64,000 nt of DNA. Origin: Verrucomicrobium sp. BvORR034. Lineage in GTDB: Bacteria > Verrucomicrobiota > Verrucomicrobiia > Verrucomicrobiales > Verrucomicrobiaceae. This document shows, in pieces, positions 55,532 to 64,000 of the stretch. Where the stretch lies: contig NZ_BATQ01000117.1 of NCBI RefSeq assembly GCF_000739635.1, positions 1 to 64,000 on the forward strand, given 5' to 3'. The notes beneath the pieces were generated by a model. It ran no database searches, was not told the origin of the DNA, and was given only the letters and a program-made list of their open reading frames with translations. Every line of letters begins with the position of its first letter. Position 1 is the stretch's first letter. The position numbers and the translations under genes were made by a program.

Positions 55532-56242
55532 ATGATCACTCCCGCACCTCCCACTGGCACGCCCCTCCCCAACTGGTGCCCGCCACCCCGTCCTGAACGC
55601 GCCCCCATGCAAGGCCGGTGGTGCCTCCTGGAGCCGCTGACGGTGGCTCATGCGGCGGACCTGTTTGCGGCGGCCTCAGCGGACACCATGGGACACTCCT
55701 GGACCTACCTGCACTATGGTCCCTTCCAGACTGAGGCTGAGTACACGGCCTGGGTGGCCGAGCGTGCCGTGAGCACAGATCCCCTGTTCTTCGCCCTCGT
55801 GGATACCGACACAGGCCGCGCAGTCGGAGTGGCCAGCTACTTGAGGATCGATCCCACCAACGGGGTGATCGAGGTGGGCCACCTGTACTTCAGTCCTGCC
55901 CTGCAGGGTACCACCGCCGCCACGGAGGCGATGTACTTGATGATGCGTCATGCCTTCGACCTCGGGTATCGCCGGTACGAATGGAAATGCGACTCCCTCA
56001 ATGCCCCCTCCCGCCGAGCGGCGCTTCGTCTGGGCTTCCAGTTTGAGGGGATCTTCCGCCAGGCCATTGTCGTGACAGGGCGAAATCGCGATACGGCATG
56101 GTTTTCTGTCATTGATGGAGAGTGGCCACTCCTGCGGGAACGCTTCGAGAAATGGCTGGCTCCAGAGAACTTCGACGCCCAAGGCCGACAGCTCTGTCCG
56201 CTTTCCGAAATAGTGCCACTGAGCGCCACGCAGGCCCGCTGA
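55532..56242 (+). CDS. GNAT-family N-acetyltransferase (RimJ/RimL-like)
   Basis: A 236-residue protein with an acetyl-CoA-dependent GNAT fold: LEPLTVAHAADLFAAA, IEVGHLYFSPALQGTTAATEAMYLMM (acetyl-CoA-binding P-loop part) and WKCDSLNAPSRRAALRLGFQFEGIFR, which is characteristic of RimJ/RimL-type acetyltransferases. The substrate may be a protein N-terminus or an amino group on a small molecule. ATG at 55532 is chosen. Confidence 0.9.
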   Translation: MITPAPPTGTPLPNWCPPPRPERAPMQGRWCLLEPLTVAHAADLFAAASADTMGHSWTYLHYGPFQTEAEYTAWVAERAVSTDPLFFALVDTDTGRAVGVASYLRIDPTNGVIEVGHLYFSPALQGTTAATEAMYLMMRHAFDLGYRRYEWKCDSLNAPSRRAALRLGFQFEGIFRQAIVVTGRNRDTAWFSVIDGEWPLLRERFEKWLAPENFDAQGRQLCPLSEIVPLSATQAR

Positions 56243-56270
56243 CAAAATCGAAAATGTCTGTGTCATCATC

Positions 56271-56288
56271 TTCGCGTCATGTTCGCAT
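56271..56288 (+). promoter_or_regulatory. Tandem direct repeat, candidate response-regulator site
   Basis: TTCGCGT at 56271-56277 and TTCGCAT at 56282-56288 repeat with an 11-bp period, one helical turn, about 70 bp upstream of the PepSY-like gene. OmpR/PhoB-type regulators bind such tandem half-sites; the regulator encoded just downstream is of this class. Inference. Confidence 0.45.
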
Positions 56289-56356
56289 GGCAGGATGTCG
56301 CGTGGTCACCACTGATGGAGCCACACTCCAAGCAAACCCTATAAAAACATCCGACT

Positions 56357-56845
56357 ATGAAAACCAAATCCTTACTCTTCGTTCCTGCCGCCGCTCTTCT
56401 CGCCGCCCTCGGCTGCGTCCCTGCGCTCTCCGCCAAGGATATCACGCTGGCAGAATGCCCGGCTTCAGTGCAGCAGGCGATCAATCAAAATCTCGCCGGT
56501 GGCACCTTGGATGAAGTGGATCTCGTCAGCATCCAGGGGCAAAACCTGTACGTGGCCGAGGTCAAACTCCCCACCGCCAAGCGCGAACGCAAGCTCTACC
56601 TGAACGCCAGCGGCACCGTGATCAAGGTGCGTGACGACATCGCCCTGAGCGAGGCCCCTGCCGCCGTGCAGGACGCCGCCAAGAAACTGGCCAGTACCAC
56701 AGGCAGTGTCGAGGATGTGGAAAAGGAAACCGAAGGCGACAAGGTGACGTACCGTGTGGAGATTGACCGCCAGGACAAGGACGGCGGCGACATCAAGGCG
56801 GTCTTCAGCGCGGACGGCAGCATCCTCACCCAGAAAGCTGACTGA
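56357..56845 (+). CDS. PepSY-like periplasmic protein
   Basis: A 162-residue exported protein, signal peptide MKTKSLLFVPAAALLAALG then two copies of a PepSY-like beta-alpha-beta unit (about residues 30-95 and 98-160, each with an amphipathic helix and short strands such as LYVAEVKLPTAKRERKLYLN and VTYRVEIDRQDKDG). PepSY-type proteins often inhibit or sense periplasmic proteases. It lies 19 bp before a two-component pair, so it may be that system's sensor accessory or target. Confidence 0.75.
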   Translation: MKTKSLLFVPAAALLAALGCVPALSAKDITLAECPASVQQAINQNLAGGTLDEVDLVSIQGQNLYVAEVKLPTAKRERKLYLNASGTVIKVRDDIALSEAPAAVQDAAKKLASTTGSVEDVEKETEGDKVTYRVEIDRQDKDGGDIKAVFSADGSILTQKAD

Positions 56846-56864
56846 TCCTCATCCTCCTTGCCCA

Positions 56865-57542
56865 ATGCGACTGCTCTTCATTGAAGACGCCACCCGATTG
56901 CGCAAGACCGTGGCCCGGGCGCTCACTCGCCTGGGCCATGCTGTTGATGAAGCTTCTTCCGCTGAGGAGGGGGCAGAACTGGCAGAGCTGGCCGAATATG
57001 ATGCCGTGATCCTGGACATCATGCTGCCCGGTCAGTCTGGCCTGGAACTCCTGGCCACCTGGCGGAGGCAGCAGGTGGAGACGCCCGTGCTTCTTCTGAC
57101 GGCGCTCGACAGCGTGGACGACCGGGTTCGAGGTCTCGTCACCGGTGCGGATGATTATCTCATCAAACCCTTTGCCATTGTCGAGCTGGCAGCGCGCCTT
57201 GAGGCCCTCGTCAGACGTCGTCATGGCAAACCTGACTCCAGGCTCCAGATCGGTCCGCTGGAGATAGACTTCGCGGCCCGGTCGGTTAGTCTCTTGGGCA
57301 ATCCGATCACGCTGACCGCACGGGAGTTTGCCCTCCTGGAATGCCTGGCCAGACATCCGGGGCAAATCTTCAGTCGCGAGCAGATTGAAGCCCGGCTCTA
57401 CAATGAAACGGACAGTCCTCTGAGCAATGCGGTGGATGCAGCCGTGTATTCGCTGCGGAGAAAGCTCTCTCCGCCTGGCGCACCCCAGCTCATCCACACT
57501 CGTAGGGGTCTTGGCTACGTGCTGGATCCCTCAGTTTCATGA
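56865..57542 (+). CDS. OmpR/PhoB-family response regulator
   Basis: A 225-residue response regulator: receiver domain (about 1-115) with the acidic pair in FIEDATRLRK, phospho-acceptor Asp in AVILDIMLPGQSG and Lys in YLIKPF, followed by a winged-helix DNA-binding domain (about 125-220, ending HTRRGLGYVLD). ATG at 56865 begins the receiver. Its stop overlaps the kinase start (ATGA). Confidence 0.94.
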   Translation: MRLLFIEDATRLRKTVARALTRLGHAVDEASSAEEGAELAELAEYDAVILDIMLPGQSGLELLATWRRQQVETPVLLLTALDSVDDRVRGLVTGADDYLIKPFAIVELAARLEALVRRRHGKPDSRLQIGPLEIDFAARSVSLLGNPITLTAREFALLECLARHPGQIFSREQIEARLYNETDSPLSNAVDAAVYSLRRKLSPPGAPQLIHTRRGLGYVLDPSVS

Positions 57543-58942
57543 GTTCACTCCTCACACGACTCACTCTGGCACTCTGCGTGGCCGCAGGGTTCCTCCTTCC
57601 TGCCGGCGGCTGCTTTGTGTACTTCACCGCAGAGCGTCTGCTATTGAGAAACTTCGATGGCATCCTGGCCGCGAAGGCGGATGCCCTGATCACCACTTCT
57701 GAAATGGACCGGGGCAAACTTGAGACCGACCTTGAGGTCCAGGAGTTTGCCGGCTTTGGTTCCGCGGCGGGCGGCGACTATTTCGAATTTCGCACCCCAG
57801 ACGGTGCGCTACTGGCCCGCTCCCCCTCCTTGCGGCGGGATCGGCTTCCGTCACTATCTGCTCCGCTGACGCGCAAGCCGCAATCTGGATTCCTCGACCT
57901 GCCCGACGGACGCCCGGGGCGCGCGCTCTGGCTCGTGGTACCCGTGAAGTCCCGCGATCACCCCGAAGGTGCTACGCTGGTGGAGCTGGGGGTCGCCAGC
58001 GACAGCGCCTCTCTAAGCCAGACCCTGCATACCCTTGGGATGGTGGTCGCTGGTACTGCCACAGTGGGATTGCTCGTAGGACTGCTCGTACTGCGCGGTG
58101 TGGTGCGGAGAAGCCTGCAGCCCGTTTCCGACCTTGCCAAGGAGGTTCAGGAAATACCCGTGGATGAACCGGCGCGTGCGATTGACGCGACCGCGCTCCC
58201 TGCCGAGCTGGTCCCCGTGGGAAGGCGGGTCAATGACCTGCTCTCCCGCGCCCGCGAGGCCATTGAACGCGAGCGCCGCTTCAGCAGCCACGCCGCTCAT
58301 GAATTGCGCACCCCTCTCGCAGAGCTGCGGGCCATCATCGAGCTCATGGCTGAGTGGCCAGATGAACGGACCACGGAGCAGTTTGAAGAAGCTCAAAAGG
58401 TGCTCAAGGGATTGGAGCAGTTGTTGCAAAAGCTCACCCTGCTCTCCCGCGCTGAAGCAGGTCGGCAGCCAGTGCACCTAGAATCCCTGGATCCGGCAGC
58501 GCTGGGCGAGGGAGCGGTGGAGCGCTTCAGAGCTGCCGCGGAGTTGCGCGGGCTCAGCCTTGTATTGAAACCGGGATCCGGCCCTCTGCGGTCTGATCCG
58601 GTGATTTGGGAGGCGATCGCCAACAACCTGCTGGAGAATGCCGTCTCCCACGCCCCCGCCGGTGCGACCATCACCGTGGAGTCCTCCGCTGAGCAGTTGG
58701 CGGTTTCCAATCCTGCACCTGGGCTCTCCAGTGCGGATCTGCCCCATTTGATGGAGCGATTCTGGAAGAAGCATTCCCGGCACGGCGAGGGAGAGGAAAT
58801 CATCAGTCACTCAGGACTCGGACTCTCCCTGGTGGCGATCTATGCCCAACTGCTGGGCACGGCGGCGACAGCAGAGTTGCAACCTGGCGGAATCCTTACC
58901 ATCAGGGTGCCGTGGTCGCGAACTGAAGGTACCCAGGGTTGA
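57539..58942 (+). CDS. Membrane sensor histidine kinase; stop codon supplied by repeat
   Basis: A 467-residue kinase: transmembrane helix (about 7-28), periplasmic sensor (about 30-160), second helix (about 165-190), HAMP, HisKA with phospho-His in FSSHAAHELRTPL, and HATPase with N-box NNLLENAVSHAP and GLGLSLVAIY. The last residues (TEGTQG) and the TGA come from the first bases of palindromic repeat copy C, so the repeat truncated or replaced the native end. It is coupled to the response regulator by ATGA overlap. Confidence 0.92.
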   Translation: MSSLLTRLTLALCVAAGFLLPAGGCFVYFTAERLLLRNFDGILAAKADALITTSEMDRGKLETDLEVQEFAGFGSAAGGDYFEFRTPDGALLARSPSLRRDRLPSLSAPLTRKPQSGFLDLPDGRPGRALWLVVPVKSRDHPEGATLVELGVASDSASLSQTLHTLGMVVAGTATVGLLVGLLVLRGVVRRSLQPVSDLAKEVQEIPVDEPARAIDATALPAELVPVGRRVNDLLSRAREAIERERRFSSHAAHELRTPLAELRAIIELMAEWPDERTTEQFEEAQKVLKGLEQLLQKLTLLSRAEAGRQPVHLESLDPAALGEGAVERFRAAAELRGLSLVLKPGSGPLRSDPVIWEAIANNLLENAVSHAPAGATITVESSAEQLAVSNPAPGLSSADLPHLMERFWKKHSRHGEGEEIISHSGLGLSLVAIYAQLLGTAATAELQPGGILTIRVPWSRTEGTQG

Positions 58943-59182
58943 CTCGCTTAAGGCTCGTCCAACCACTGGGCTGTGCTACAAATCCCCTTCGGGGATTAAC
59001 TGCGGACTGAGCAGAAGTCTGCACAGTGGAGATGCTCAGTCGAAGCTCTTCCTCGAAGAGGATGCGGCTCCAAGCCCAACGTTGGCGAGCTTCCAGCGAG
59101 TCTACGTTGGGTATGGGTGTTTGAGGTTTATACTCCGAAGGAGTTGTGGCGGTCAGACTGCCTTGCGCGTTCAAAGTTCCCT
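58928..59182. repeat. Dispersed palindromic repeat, copy C
   Basis: About 255 bp, same block order as copy B (3343-3600): GGTACCCAGGGTTGACTCGC at the left, CAAATCCCCTTCGGGGATTA, CTTCCTCGAAGAGGATG, CCAAGCCCAACGTTGGCGAG, CTACGTTGGGTATGGGTGTT, ACTCCGAAGGAGTTGTGGCGG, CTTGCGCGTTCAAAGTTCC. It overlaps the end of the kinase gene and ends about 48 bp before the lipoprotein gene start. Confidence 0.8.
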
Positions 59183-59229
59183 GTCAGATTTTTTCTTTAC
59201 ATGCTCACATCGCACAATAACCTGTGCTA

Positions 59230-60720
59230 ATGAGAATGGGACTGTGTTTTGCCTGGGCAACGCTGCTTCTCGCGGCCACGAGCTGTGTTGCTCACAAGCA
59301 ATATCGCTCAGACTACTCCACCACACAGCTGCGGCAGCCGCCAAAATCGTTGCCCAGCCCCCACTCCGTCTTGGACCCTGTCAGTGTTCCAGCCGACAGC
59401 CGCGAGCACCGCGTCTTCGAAGTGTATGGAGACACCTTCAAGCTCGCCCACATCGAGTGCGATGACCAGGGCAGCTACTGGGAGACCACGCCAGACAACG
59501 TCGAGTCCAACTCAGGCATTCGGCCCGGACGAGGACGCAATCAGATCGAGTTCCTGGAAGAGACCCTGGAGGCTGATCTGGCAAAGAACCGCGCCCGCTA
59601 TCGCAACGGGGTCATCCTTCTGGCCTTTGCCCATGGCTGGAACAACAACGCCCAGGAGAAGAATGACAACCTGCGGGAGTTCCGCAAGGCCGCGTACGAA
59701 GTGTGGGAGGATGAGAACACCAAGCCCGGAGCCCTCAAGCGCCCTGTCGTCGCCATCTACCTGAGCTGGCGCGGGCGCGTCATCCAGAACGCCACCTCCC
59801 TGGGCATCGAGAACGTCAAAGGGGCCAGCTTCCTCGCCAACATCCCCCACTACTTCAGCTTCTGGAATCGCAAAGGCACGGCGGAGGAGATTGGCTACCG
59901 CGCCATGGCAGAAAGCTTGAAACGCATTTCCCTGATCCGCCGGCGGTTCGAGGAAGCAGAGCCCCGCAGTGCGGCAGACAAGAACTCCCGGGCCATCATT
60001 GTGGGCCACAGTTTCGGAGCTGCGGCGGTGTTCTCCTCCGTCTCGCGATCCTATGAGGATGATCTCATGGAGTTGGTGTACGACCACGAACGGCGCAAGG
60101 AGCGCCCCTGGGTGCATCGCAACTGGGATCTGGTGGTACTGGTGAACCCCGCCTTCGAAGCCCTGCGTTATGTCACCATCGCCCGCTACAGTCGGGACCA
60201 ACGTCTCGTGGATCTGGCCGAATCCCGCCGCGTCCCCTACATCTACTTGCCGCGGATGATTGTCGTGGGCTCCAAAACAGACGTCCCCAACAAGACCCTG
60301 TTCCCCATCGGACAAACGCTGGGTAATCTCACCAGCTCCACGCAACGCACTCGTTGGATTGAGCAGGGAGAGCGGCTTCGCGTGGCCTTGGGAGCCTACC
60401 GCCCCTTTGCCACCCACGACCTTGTTAAATCGGGCGACAGTGCCATGTTACGGGCCATCCCCAAGCAGGAAGACAAATCCAGCTTGGGCGGGATGAAGCC
60501 CCTCTCCGCAGGCGAACACGGCCGGGCCTTCATGTCCCCTTTCCAGACCCAAGGGGTGGTGGACGACGCCAGCAGCATCGGTCCATTCATGGTCGCCCAG
60601 GCAGACAAGTCAGTCATCGATGGCCATGGCGACATCTGGAACGACCACTTCCGTCTCTTCATCACCCGGCTCATTGAAGCTCGGGAGACCACCGTGAATC
60701 AAATGTCACGTCGAAATTAA
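59230..60720 (+). CDS. Lipoprotein with alpha/beta-hydrolase-like domain
   Basis: A 496-residue protein: a lipoprotein-type signal (CFAWATLLLAATSC, Cys at the lipobox end) followed by an alpha/beta-hydrolase-like domain. AFAHGWNNNA fits the oxyanion region, and the nucleophile elbow is the GxSxG motif GHSFGAAAV. Possibly an esterase or lipase anchored in the envelope. ATG at 59230 is chosen. Confidence 0.75.
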   Translation: MRMGLCFAWATLLLAATSCVAHKQYRSDYSTTQLRQPPKSLPSPHSVLDPVSVPADSREHRVFEVYGDTFKLAHIECDDQGSYWETTPDNVESNSGIRPGRGRNQIEFLEETLEADLAKNRARYRNGVILLAFAHGWNNNAQEKNDNLREFRKAAYEVWEDENTKPGALKRPVVAIYLSWRGRVIQNATSLGIENVKGASFLANIPHYFSFWNRKGTAEEIGYRAMAESLKRISLIRRRFEEAEPRSAADKNSRAIIVGHSFGAAAVFSSVSRSYEDDLMELVYDHERRKERPWVHRNWDLVVLVNPAFEALRYVTIARYSRDQRLVDLAESRRVPYIYLPRMIVVGSKTDVPNKTLFPIGQTLGNLTSSTQRTRWIEQGERLRVALGAYRPFATHDLVKSGDSAMLRAIPKQEDKSSLGGMKPLSAGEHGRAFMSPFQTQGVVDDASSIGPFMVAQADKSVIDGHGDIWNDHFRLFITRLIEARETTVNQMSRRN

Positions 60721-60846
60721 AGCCGCGACCGTCAGCCCAACCACGCACAACTTGACGCCCTGCCGGGACCGTCCCAGTAGTAGGCGTCGGGCCAAGTCTG
60801 CCGATGCGCCCACCTCCGGAACAGAAGCTGTCGTCCACCTTTGATC

Positions 60847-61554
60847 ATGGTCCGTCCCTCCCTCTCCTCCGCCGTCCGAATCGCCTGTGCTGTGGCCGTT
60901 GTCACTTTGACCGCTGGGTGCAAAAAGGAATCACCAACTCCTCCAGCAACCCAGGCAACTGCCACGCCTGCGGCTGAAGCCGCCGCGTCTGGGGTGCCAT
61001 CGACCAGCACCGCCCCGACGACCGCCGAAACCGCGAATCTCCATCCCGCAGGAGCCTCAGAAGGGCCCTTCCAGATTACGACCAACCAGCCCTCTTACCA
61101 GACAGGCGACCGTCAGAAGGTCAGCGTCCGCACACCTGAGAGCGGCTGGCTCTATGTGGGAGCCATCAATGCAGACGGAGGTGTGCTCCTCTATTATCCC
61201 AACCCCTCCCAGCCCAGCGGCAAGGTGTTCAAGGACCGCACCATCAACCTTCCGCCGGAGTCGGGGCTTCGCGCAGAGGAAATGTGGGACATCAACACGG
61301 CGCTCCCCGAAGGCGTGAACAAGAGCCGTGAGATCGTCTTTGCCATTCTCTCCCATCAACCCATCGCGGATCTGAAGCTCGACTGGGGCGTGGATCAGCG
61401 CGACGCCCTCACTAAGGCTGGCATTCTAGCCGAAGGTGCCAAACCGACCACCCCCGGCTCCAAGTGTTTCCCTCCCACAGACAAACATCAGGTGGCGTGG
61501 CGTGAGTATGATATCACACGCGCACCGGAACATGTGGAGAAGCCTGCTCCGTGA
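60847..61554 (+). CDS. Lipoprotein with DUF4384-like domain
   Basis: A 235-residue lipoprotein: signal with lipobox LTAGC, a Thr/Ala/Pro-rich linker (about residues 25-75), and a DUF4384-like domain (about 75-200) recognised by SGWLYVGAINADGGVLLYYPNPSQPSGKV split by family gaps. The linker suggests the domain is held away from the membrane. Function unknown. It follows the hydrolase-like lipoprotein gene by 126 bp. Confidence 0.8.
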   Translation: MVRPSLSSAVRIACAVAVVTLTAGCKKESPTPPATQATATPAAEAAASGVPSTSTAPTTAETANLHPAGASEGPFQITTNQPSYQTGDRQKVSVRTPESGWLYVGAINADGGVLLYYPNPSQPSGKVFKDRTINLPPESGLRAEEMWDINTALPEGVNKSREIVFAILSHQPIADLKLDWGVDQRDALTKAGILAEGAKPTTPGSKCFPPTDKHQVAWREYDITRAPEHVEKPAP

Positions 61555-61601
61555 ATCTGGCAAGCGGCAGACGTTGCTCCGTCGCGGCTCACCATTGCTT
61601 A

Positions 61602-61822
61602 GAACCTGTTTGGATAAAAACGCTGGGTGTGTTGCGAGGCATTTTGAGTCTGGACAAGGCGCGAAGAGGGCGTAAATCGAGATTCACAACCGATGAGCAA
61701 CGCCGTCCAGGCTCAAAAGGACCGCAACCCGGAGGGGCAGTTCTCAGGCTCGGCGAAGCCGCTTTTATCTCATTCCCTTAATTGAACCTGCCACACCCGG
61801 ATGTTTTTATCCAAACAGGTTC
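61602..61822. mobile_element. MITE-like element, copy 2 (221 bp)
   Basis: Perfect 20-bp terminal inverted repeats GAACCTGTTTGGATAAAAAC, interior sharing GTTGCGAGGCATTTTGAG with copy 1 at 8619-8750 but longer. TA flanks both ends; the right TA is part of the stop codon of the HEAT-like gene. No open frame with transposase features. Confidence 0.8.
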
Positions 61823-63870
61823 TAAAGCTTCGGCTGCTGCTTCCACCAAATCATCCAAGGTTCCAGGTCGGGCCCCAGCTCTTCTCCAGAGATAAGTTCG
61901 AGAGCACCCACGACATTGGCACGATGTTCGCCACCTGTGTAGGAGCTCTTGCTGTTGTCAGTCTCCGGATCGAATTTGCAATCAAAGCTGCCGAGCAATA
62001 CCGGCACCGCTTCACGCGCTTTCATTCGGCCGAGGTGCTCCACTGACGCACAGACAACGTGCTTGTCATCGCTGGTGGCGACATAGGCCATGAACAAGGG
62101 GTTCAAGCTGGGGTCTTCCAGCTCGGCCATCTTCTTCACCACTTCGATGGCTCTCCATCGATCATTGAACGGCCCCTTCAGCAATTCCTCGAACCGGGCC
62201 CGTCGTTTGTCCGGCTCAAGCGCGGCCAGGGCGATCCTGGCGGCAAGGGATACCTCGGTCATCTGGCCCGGCTCCTTGTTGACCAATTTTTCAAGGTAAT
62301 CCCGGGCGCGAAGGTCTCCGAGTCTTCCCAATGCCGTCACCGCTTCAGGGGATTTCGAATGCTCCATGAGCAGGGGCACGGCCTCTTGAATTCGAAACTT
62401 TGCCACGGCCCTTGAAAGATCGTCAACATCAGGCCAGCTCGAAGGTTGCAACGCGAGAGTCCTGGTCCGCAAGGCATCCATGAGCAAAGGCGCAGCGCGC
62501 GGGTCACCCAGCCAAGTCAGCGCCAGCACTCCGTAGTCGCTGGGGTATTTCTTAAAGTTCGCCTCCAACACCGAGAACGCCCCTGGACACTTCGTTCGCG
62601 CCAGCGCCAACGGGAGCCGTTCCTCTACCGTCGCATGCTCAAGAACGGTGCGGGCAGCTACGCCCCCTGCCCCAGCAGAAGAGCGATCAAAAGTGAGCTT
62701 GCGGTCGTCCGTCAAAACCTTCTCCACCACGACCAGCACCCAAGGTGGAGTTTCGTGACCATAGCAGTGCAGAAGATGACTCAAGGCCCGGTGAAGTTCC
62801 CTGACCTCCCTCCACTCCGTGGTCTGCGCCCAGTTCTTGAGCAAGCTCGTCGCAGGCTCACTGCCCATTCGTGGGGCCGGCAGGGCGATCAAGAGTTTCA
62901 CCACCATCGGAGAAGCCTCGGCCATTCGCTTCTCCAGGATACTCCGCATCGGGAGTGGCTGGTAAAGGTCAACCGCAGCATCGAGTGCAATGTTGGACTG
63001 GCAAAGACCCTCGAACTGGGTGCCCCACAAGTCACGAGTGAGAGGGTGCCCAACGGCGTAACTGACGGGAGGGAGAATCGTCGGACACTCCAACTGCCCG
63101 CGCCGATGGACGTGCAATTTGATGGCCCGTCGCGTTGGAAATGGAGGAGTCTCCAGCACTCCCGTCCATGTTGAGGCCGACGTATTGGATGTCTTGATAG
63201 AAGACGGGCTCTTACCTCCCTTCGACATCGTCAAGGGTGGCCCATCAACGGCAACGGTTGAATTCTGACCTTCTCTGAGACGGAGGACGATCTTCACGTC
63301 TAGAGGATGTCTCCACGAATCACCTCCGGACCGATCGCCCCAGAGATAGACCAATGCCCCTTCCCCTGGCTGCAATACAACGGGTGGCCGTACGATGTCC
63401 TGCCCAGCGGAGTGTCCCGCATAGATCACGCCTCCTCTTTCCACCTTAGGACCGTCACCCTCCAGATGTTCGCCCGGCATCCAGGGTACCCGATGCCACG
63501 CCCCTTTCCGGTCATGCTTGTGCAATTCGAAGAGGCGCGCGAGTTGGGAATCAGGCGGGTTCCCCATGGGCACTCTCAATGGCGAACTGCCGACGTTGCG
63601 CAGCTGCACCAGCACCACATATCCAGCAGGTCCCCAAGGATCCACAAAGTCCACCCGCGCCGCCAATCCATTCACAGGTTCCGACCATCGGGCCATGGCG
63701 GATACTTCGGCGGCCATCTCCGTTGTCGTCGCTGATTTCCTGATCGGCACCTGGGTACCATCGTCCTGCTTCGCTTGGGCAGAGACGCAGGAGAGCATGC
63801 CACTCAATACGACGGCGATGCTCAGGCCGAGAACTGCCGCAACGCCATCTCGGAAAAGATGTTTCACCAT
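61822..63870 (-). CDS. Exported HEAT-repeat-like protein
   Basis: A 682-residue protein: N-terminal signal (MVKHLFRDGVAAVLGLSIAVVLSGMLSCVSAQA), a beta-rich region (about 60-210), then a helical HEAT/Armadillo-like region (about 280-660) with repeats such as VTALGRLGDLRARDYLEKLV and VEHLGRMKAREAVPVLLGSF. No catalytic domain is seen; it probably binds other proteins. ATG at 63870 has a strong Shine-Dalgarno GGAGG five bases upstream, which is unusual in this window. Its stop codon touches MITE copy 2. Confidence 0.82.
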   Translation of the reverse strand: MVKHLFRDGVAAVLGLSIAVVLSGMLSCVSAQAKQDDGTQVPIRKSATTTEMAAEVSAMARWSEPVNGLAARVDFVDPWGPAGYVVLVQLRNVGSSPLRVPMGNPPDSQLARLFELHKHDRKGAWHRVPWMPGEHLEGDGPKVERGGVIYAGHSAGQDIVRPPVVLQPGEGALVYLWGDRSGGDSWRHPLDVKIVLRLREGQNSTVAVDGPPLTMSKGGKSPSSIKTSNTSASTWTGVLETPPFPTRRAIKLHVHRRGQLECPTILPPVSYAVGHPLTRDLWGTQFEGLCQSNIALDAAVDLYQPLPMRSILEKRMAEASPMVVKLLIALPAPRMGSEPATSLLKNWAQTTEWREVRELHRALSHLLHCYGHETPPWVLVVVEKVLTDDRKLTFDRSSAGAGGVAARTVLEHATVEERLPLALARTKCPGAFSVLEANFKKYPSDYGVLALTWLGDPRAAPLLMDALRTRTLALQPSSWPDVDDLSRAVAKFRIQEAVPLLMEHSKSPEAVTALGRLGDLRARDYLEKLVNKEPGQMTEVSLAARIALAALEPDKRRARFEELLKGPFNDRWRAIEVVKKMAELEDPSLNPLFMAYVATSDDKHVVCASVEHLGRMKAREAVPVLLGSFDCKFDPETDNSKSSYTGGEHRANVVGALELISGEELGPDLEPWMIWWKQQPKL

Positions 63871-64000
63871 CATCACCTCCAAAAAATGCCACACATCGAA
63901 TAGCCCGGGCAATCGGCATCTTCATCGATTTTTCACAGCCCAGTTTGGCCACTAGCCGACGCTTAAGGTTGTCACGTTAGATTCGCGCACCAGAGTTCAC

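Overview
The window is high-GC DNA from a diderm bacterium, most likely a member of the Verrucomicrobia (Verrucomicrobiaceae-like). This is inference from gene content: lpxA, kdsB and lptD indicate an LPS outer membrane; there are signal-peptide sulfatases, a PEP-CTERM protein, a kdsB-pyrG pair as in the related Chlamydiae, WXG100-type proteins beside an FtsK/SpoIIIE ATPase in a Gram-negative setting, and many dispersed palindromic repeats. Clear Shine-Dalgarno sites are rare, so several starts are uncertain. No rRNA, tRNA, CRISPR array, intact transposase or prophage was seen.

Layout. 1-3.7 kb: a hybrid histidine kinase between repeat-rich gene-free stretches. 3.7-13.1 kb: CPBP protease, aminotransferase with an Lrp regulator, phosphofructokinase, a D,D-carboxypeptidase-like protein lacking its catalytic serine, small enzymes, cysK, a TPR/proline-rich membrane protein and a polyprenyl diphosphate synthase. 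13.1-25.0 kb: four transglutaminase-fold proteins, one fused to DUF2126, and an ATP-grasp/alpha-E fusion, interrupted by radC, aqpZ and lpxA. 25.3-39.0 kb: envelope and housekeeping genes (lptD, ugd, rsmB, S4 protein, msrB, parC, parE, kdsB, pyrG). 39.2-44.2 kb: a four-gene ESX/type VII-like locus with two small WXG100-type proteins, a coiled-coil protein and a 1296-residue membrane FtsK/SpoIIIE ATPase. 44.4-51.5 kb: PEP-CTERM protein, VOC protein, rhodanese/DUF1573 pair, Agl23-like membrane protein with ApbE, and a MarR regulator behind an AT-rich leader. 51.6-64 kb: periplasmic carbonic anhydrase, two sulfatases, a GNAT enzyme, a PepSY-like protein with a two-component system, two lipoproteins and a HEAT-like protein.

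Genes that work together: kdsB uses CTP, the product of adjacent pyrG; lpxA, kdsB and lptD serve LPS synthesis and export; the transglutaminase/DUF2126/ATP-grasp/alpha-E genes match a predicted peptide-ligation system; PepSY-like protein, response regulator and kinase form one stress-sensing unit with a tandem direct repeat upstream; the WXG100/FtsK genes form a compact candidate secretion system.

The strongest leads are the ESX-like locus, in which only the middle of three FtsK-type domains keeps Walker motifs; the transglutaminase-rich cluster; the Ser-to-Gly change in the carboxypeptidase-like protein; and several families of palindromic or MITE-like repeats, one of which supplies the stop codon of a histidine kinase.
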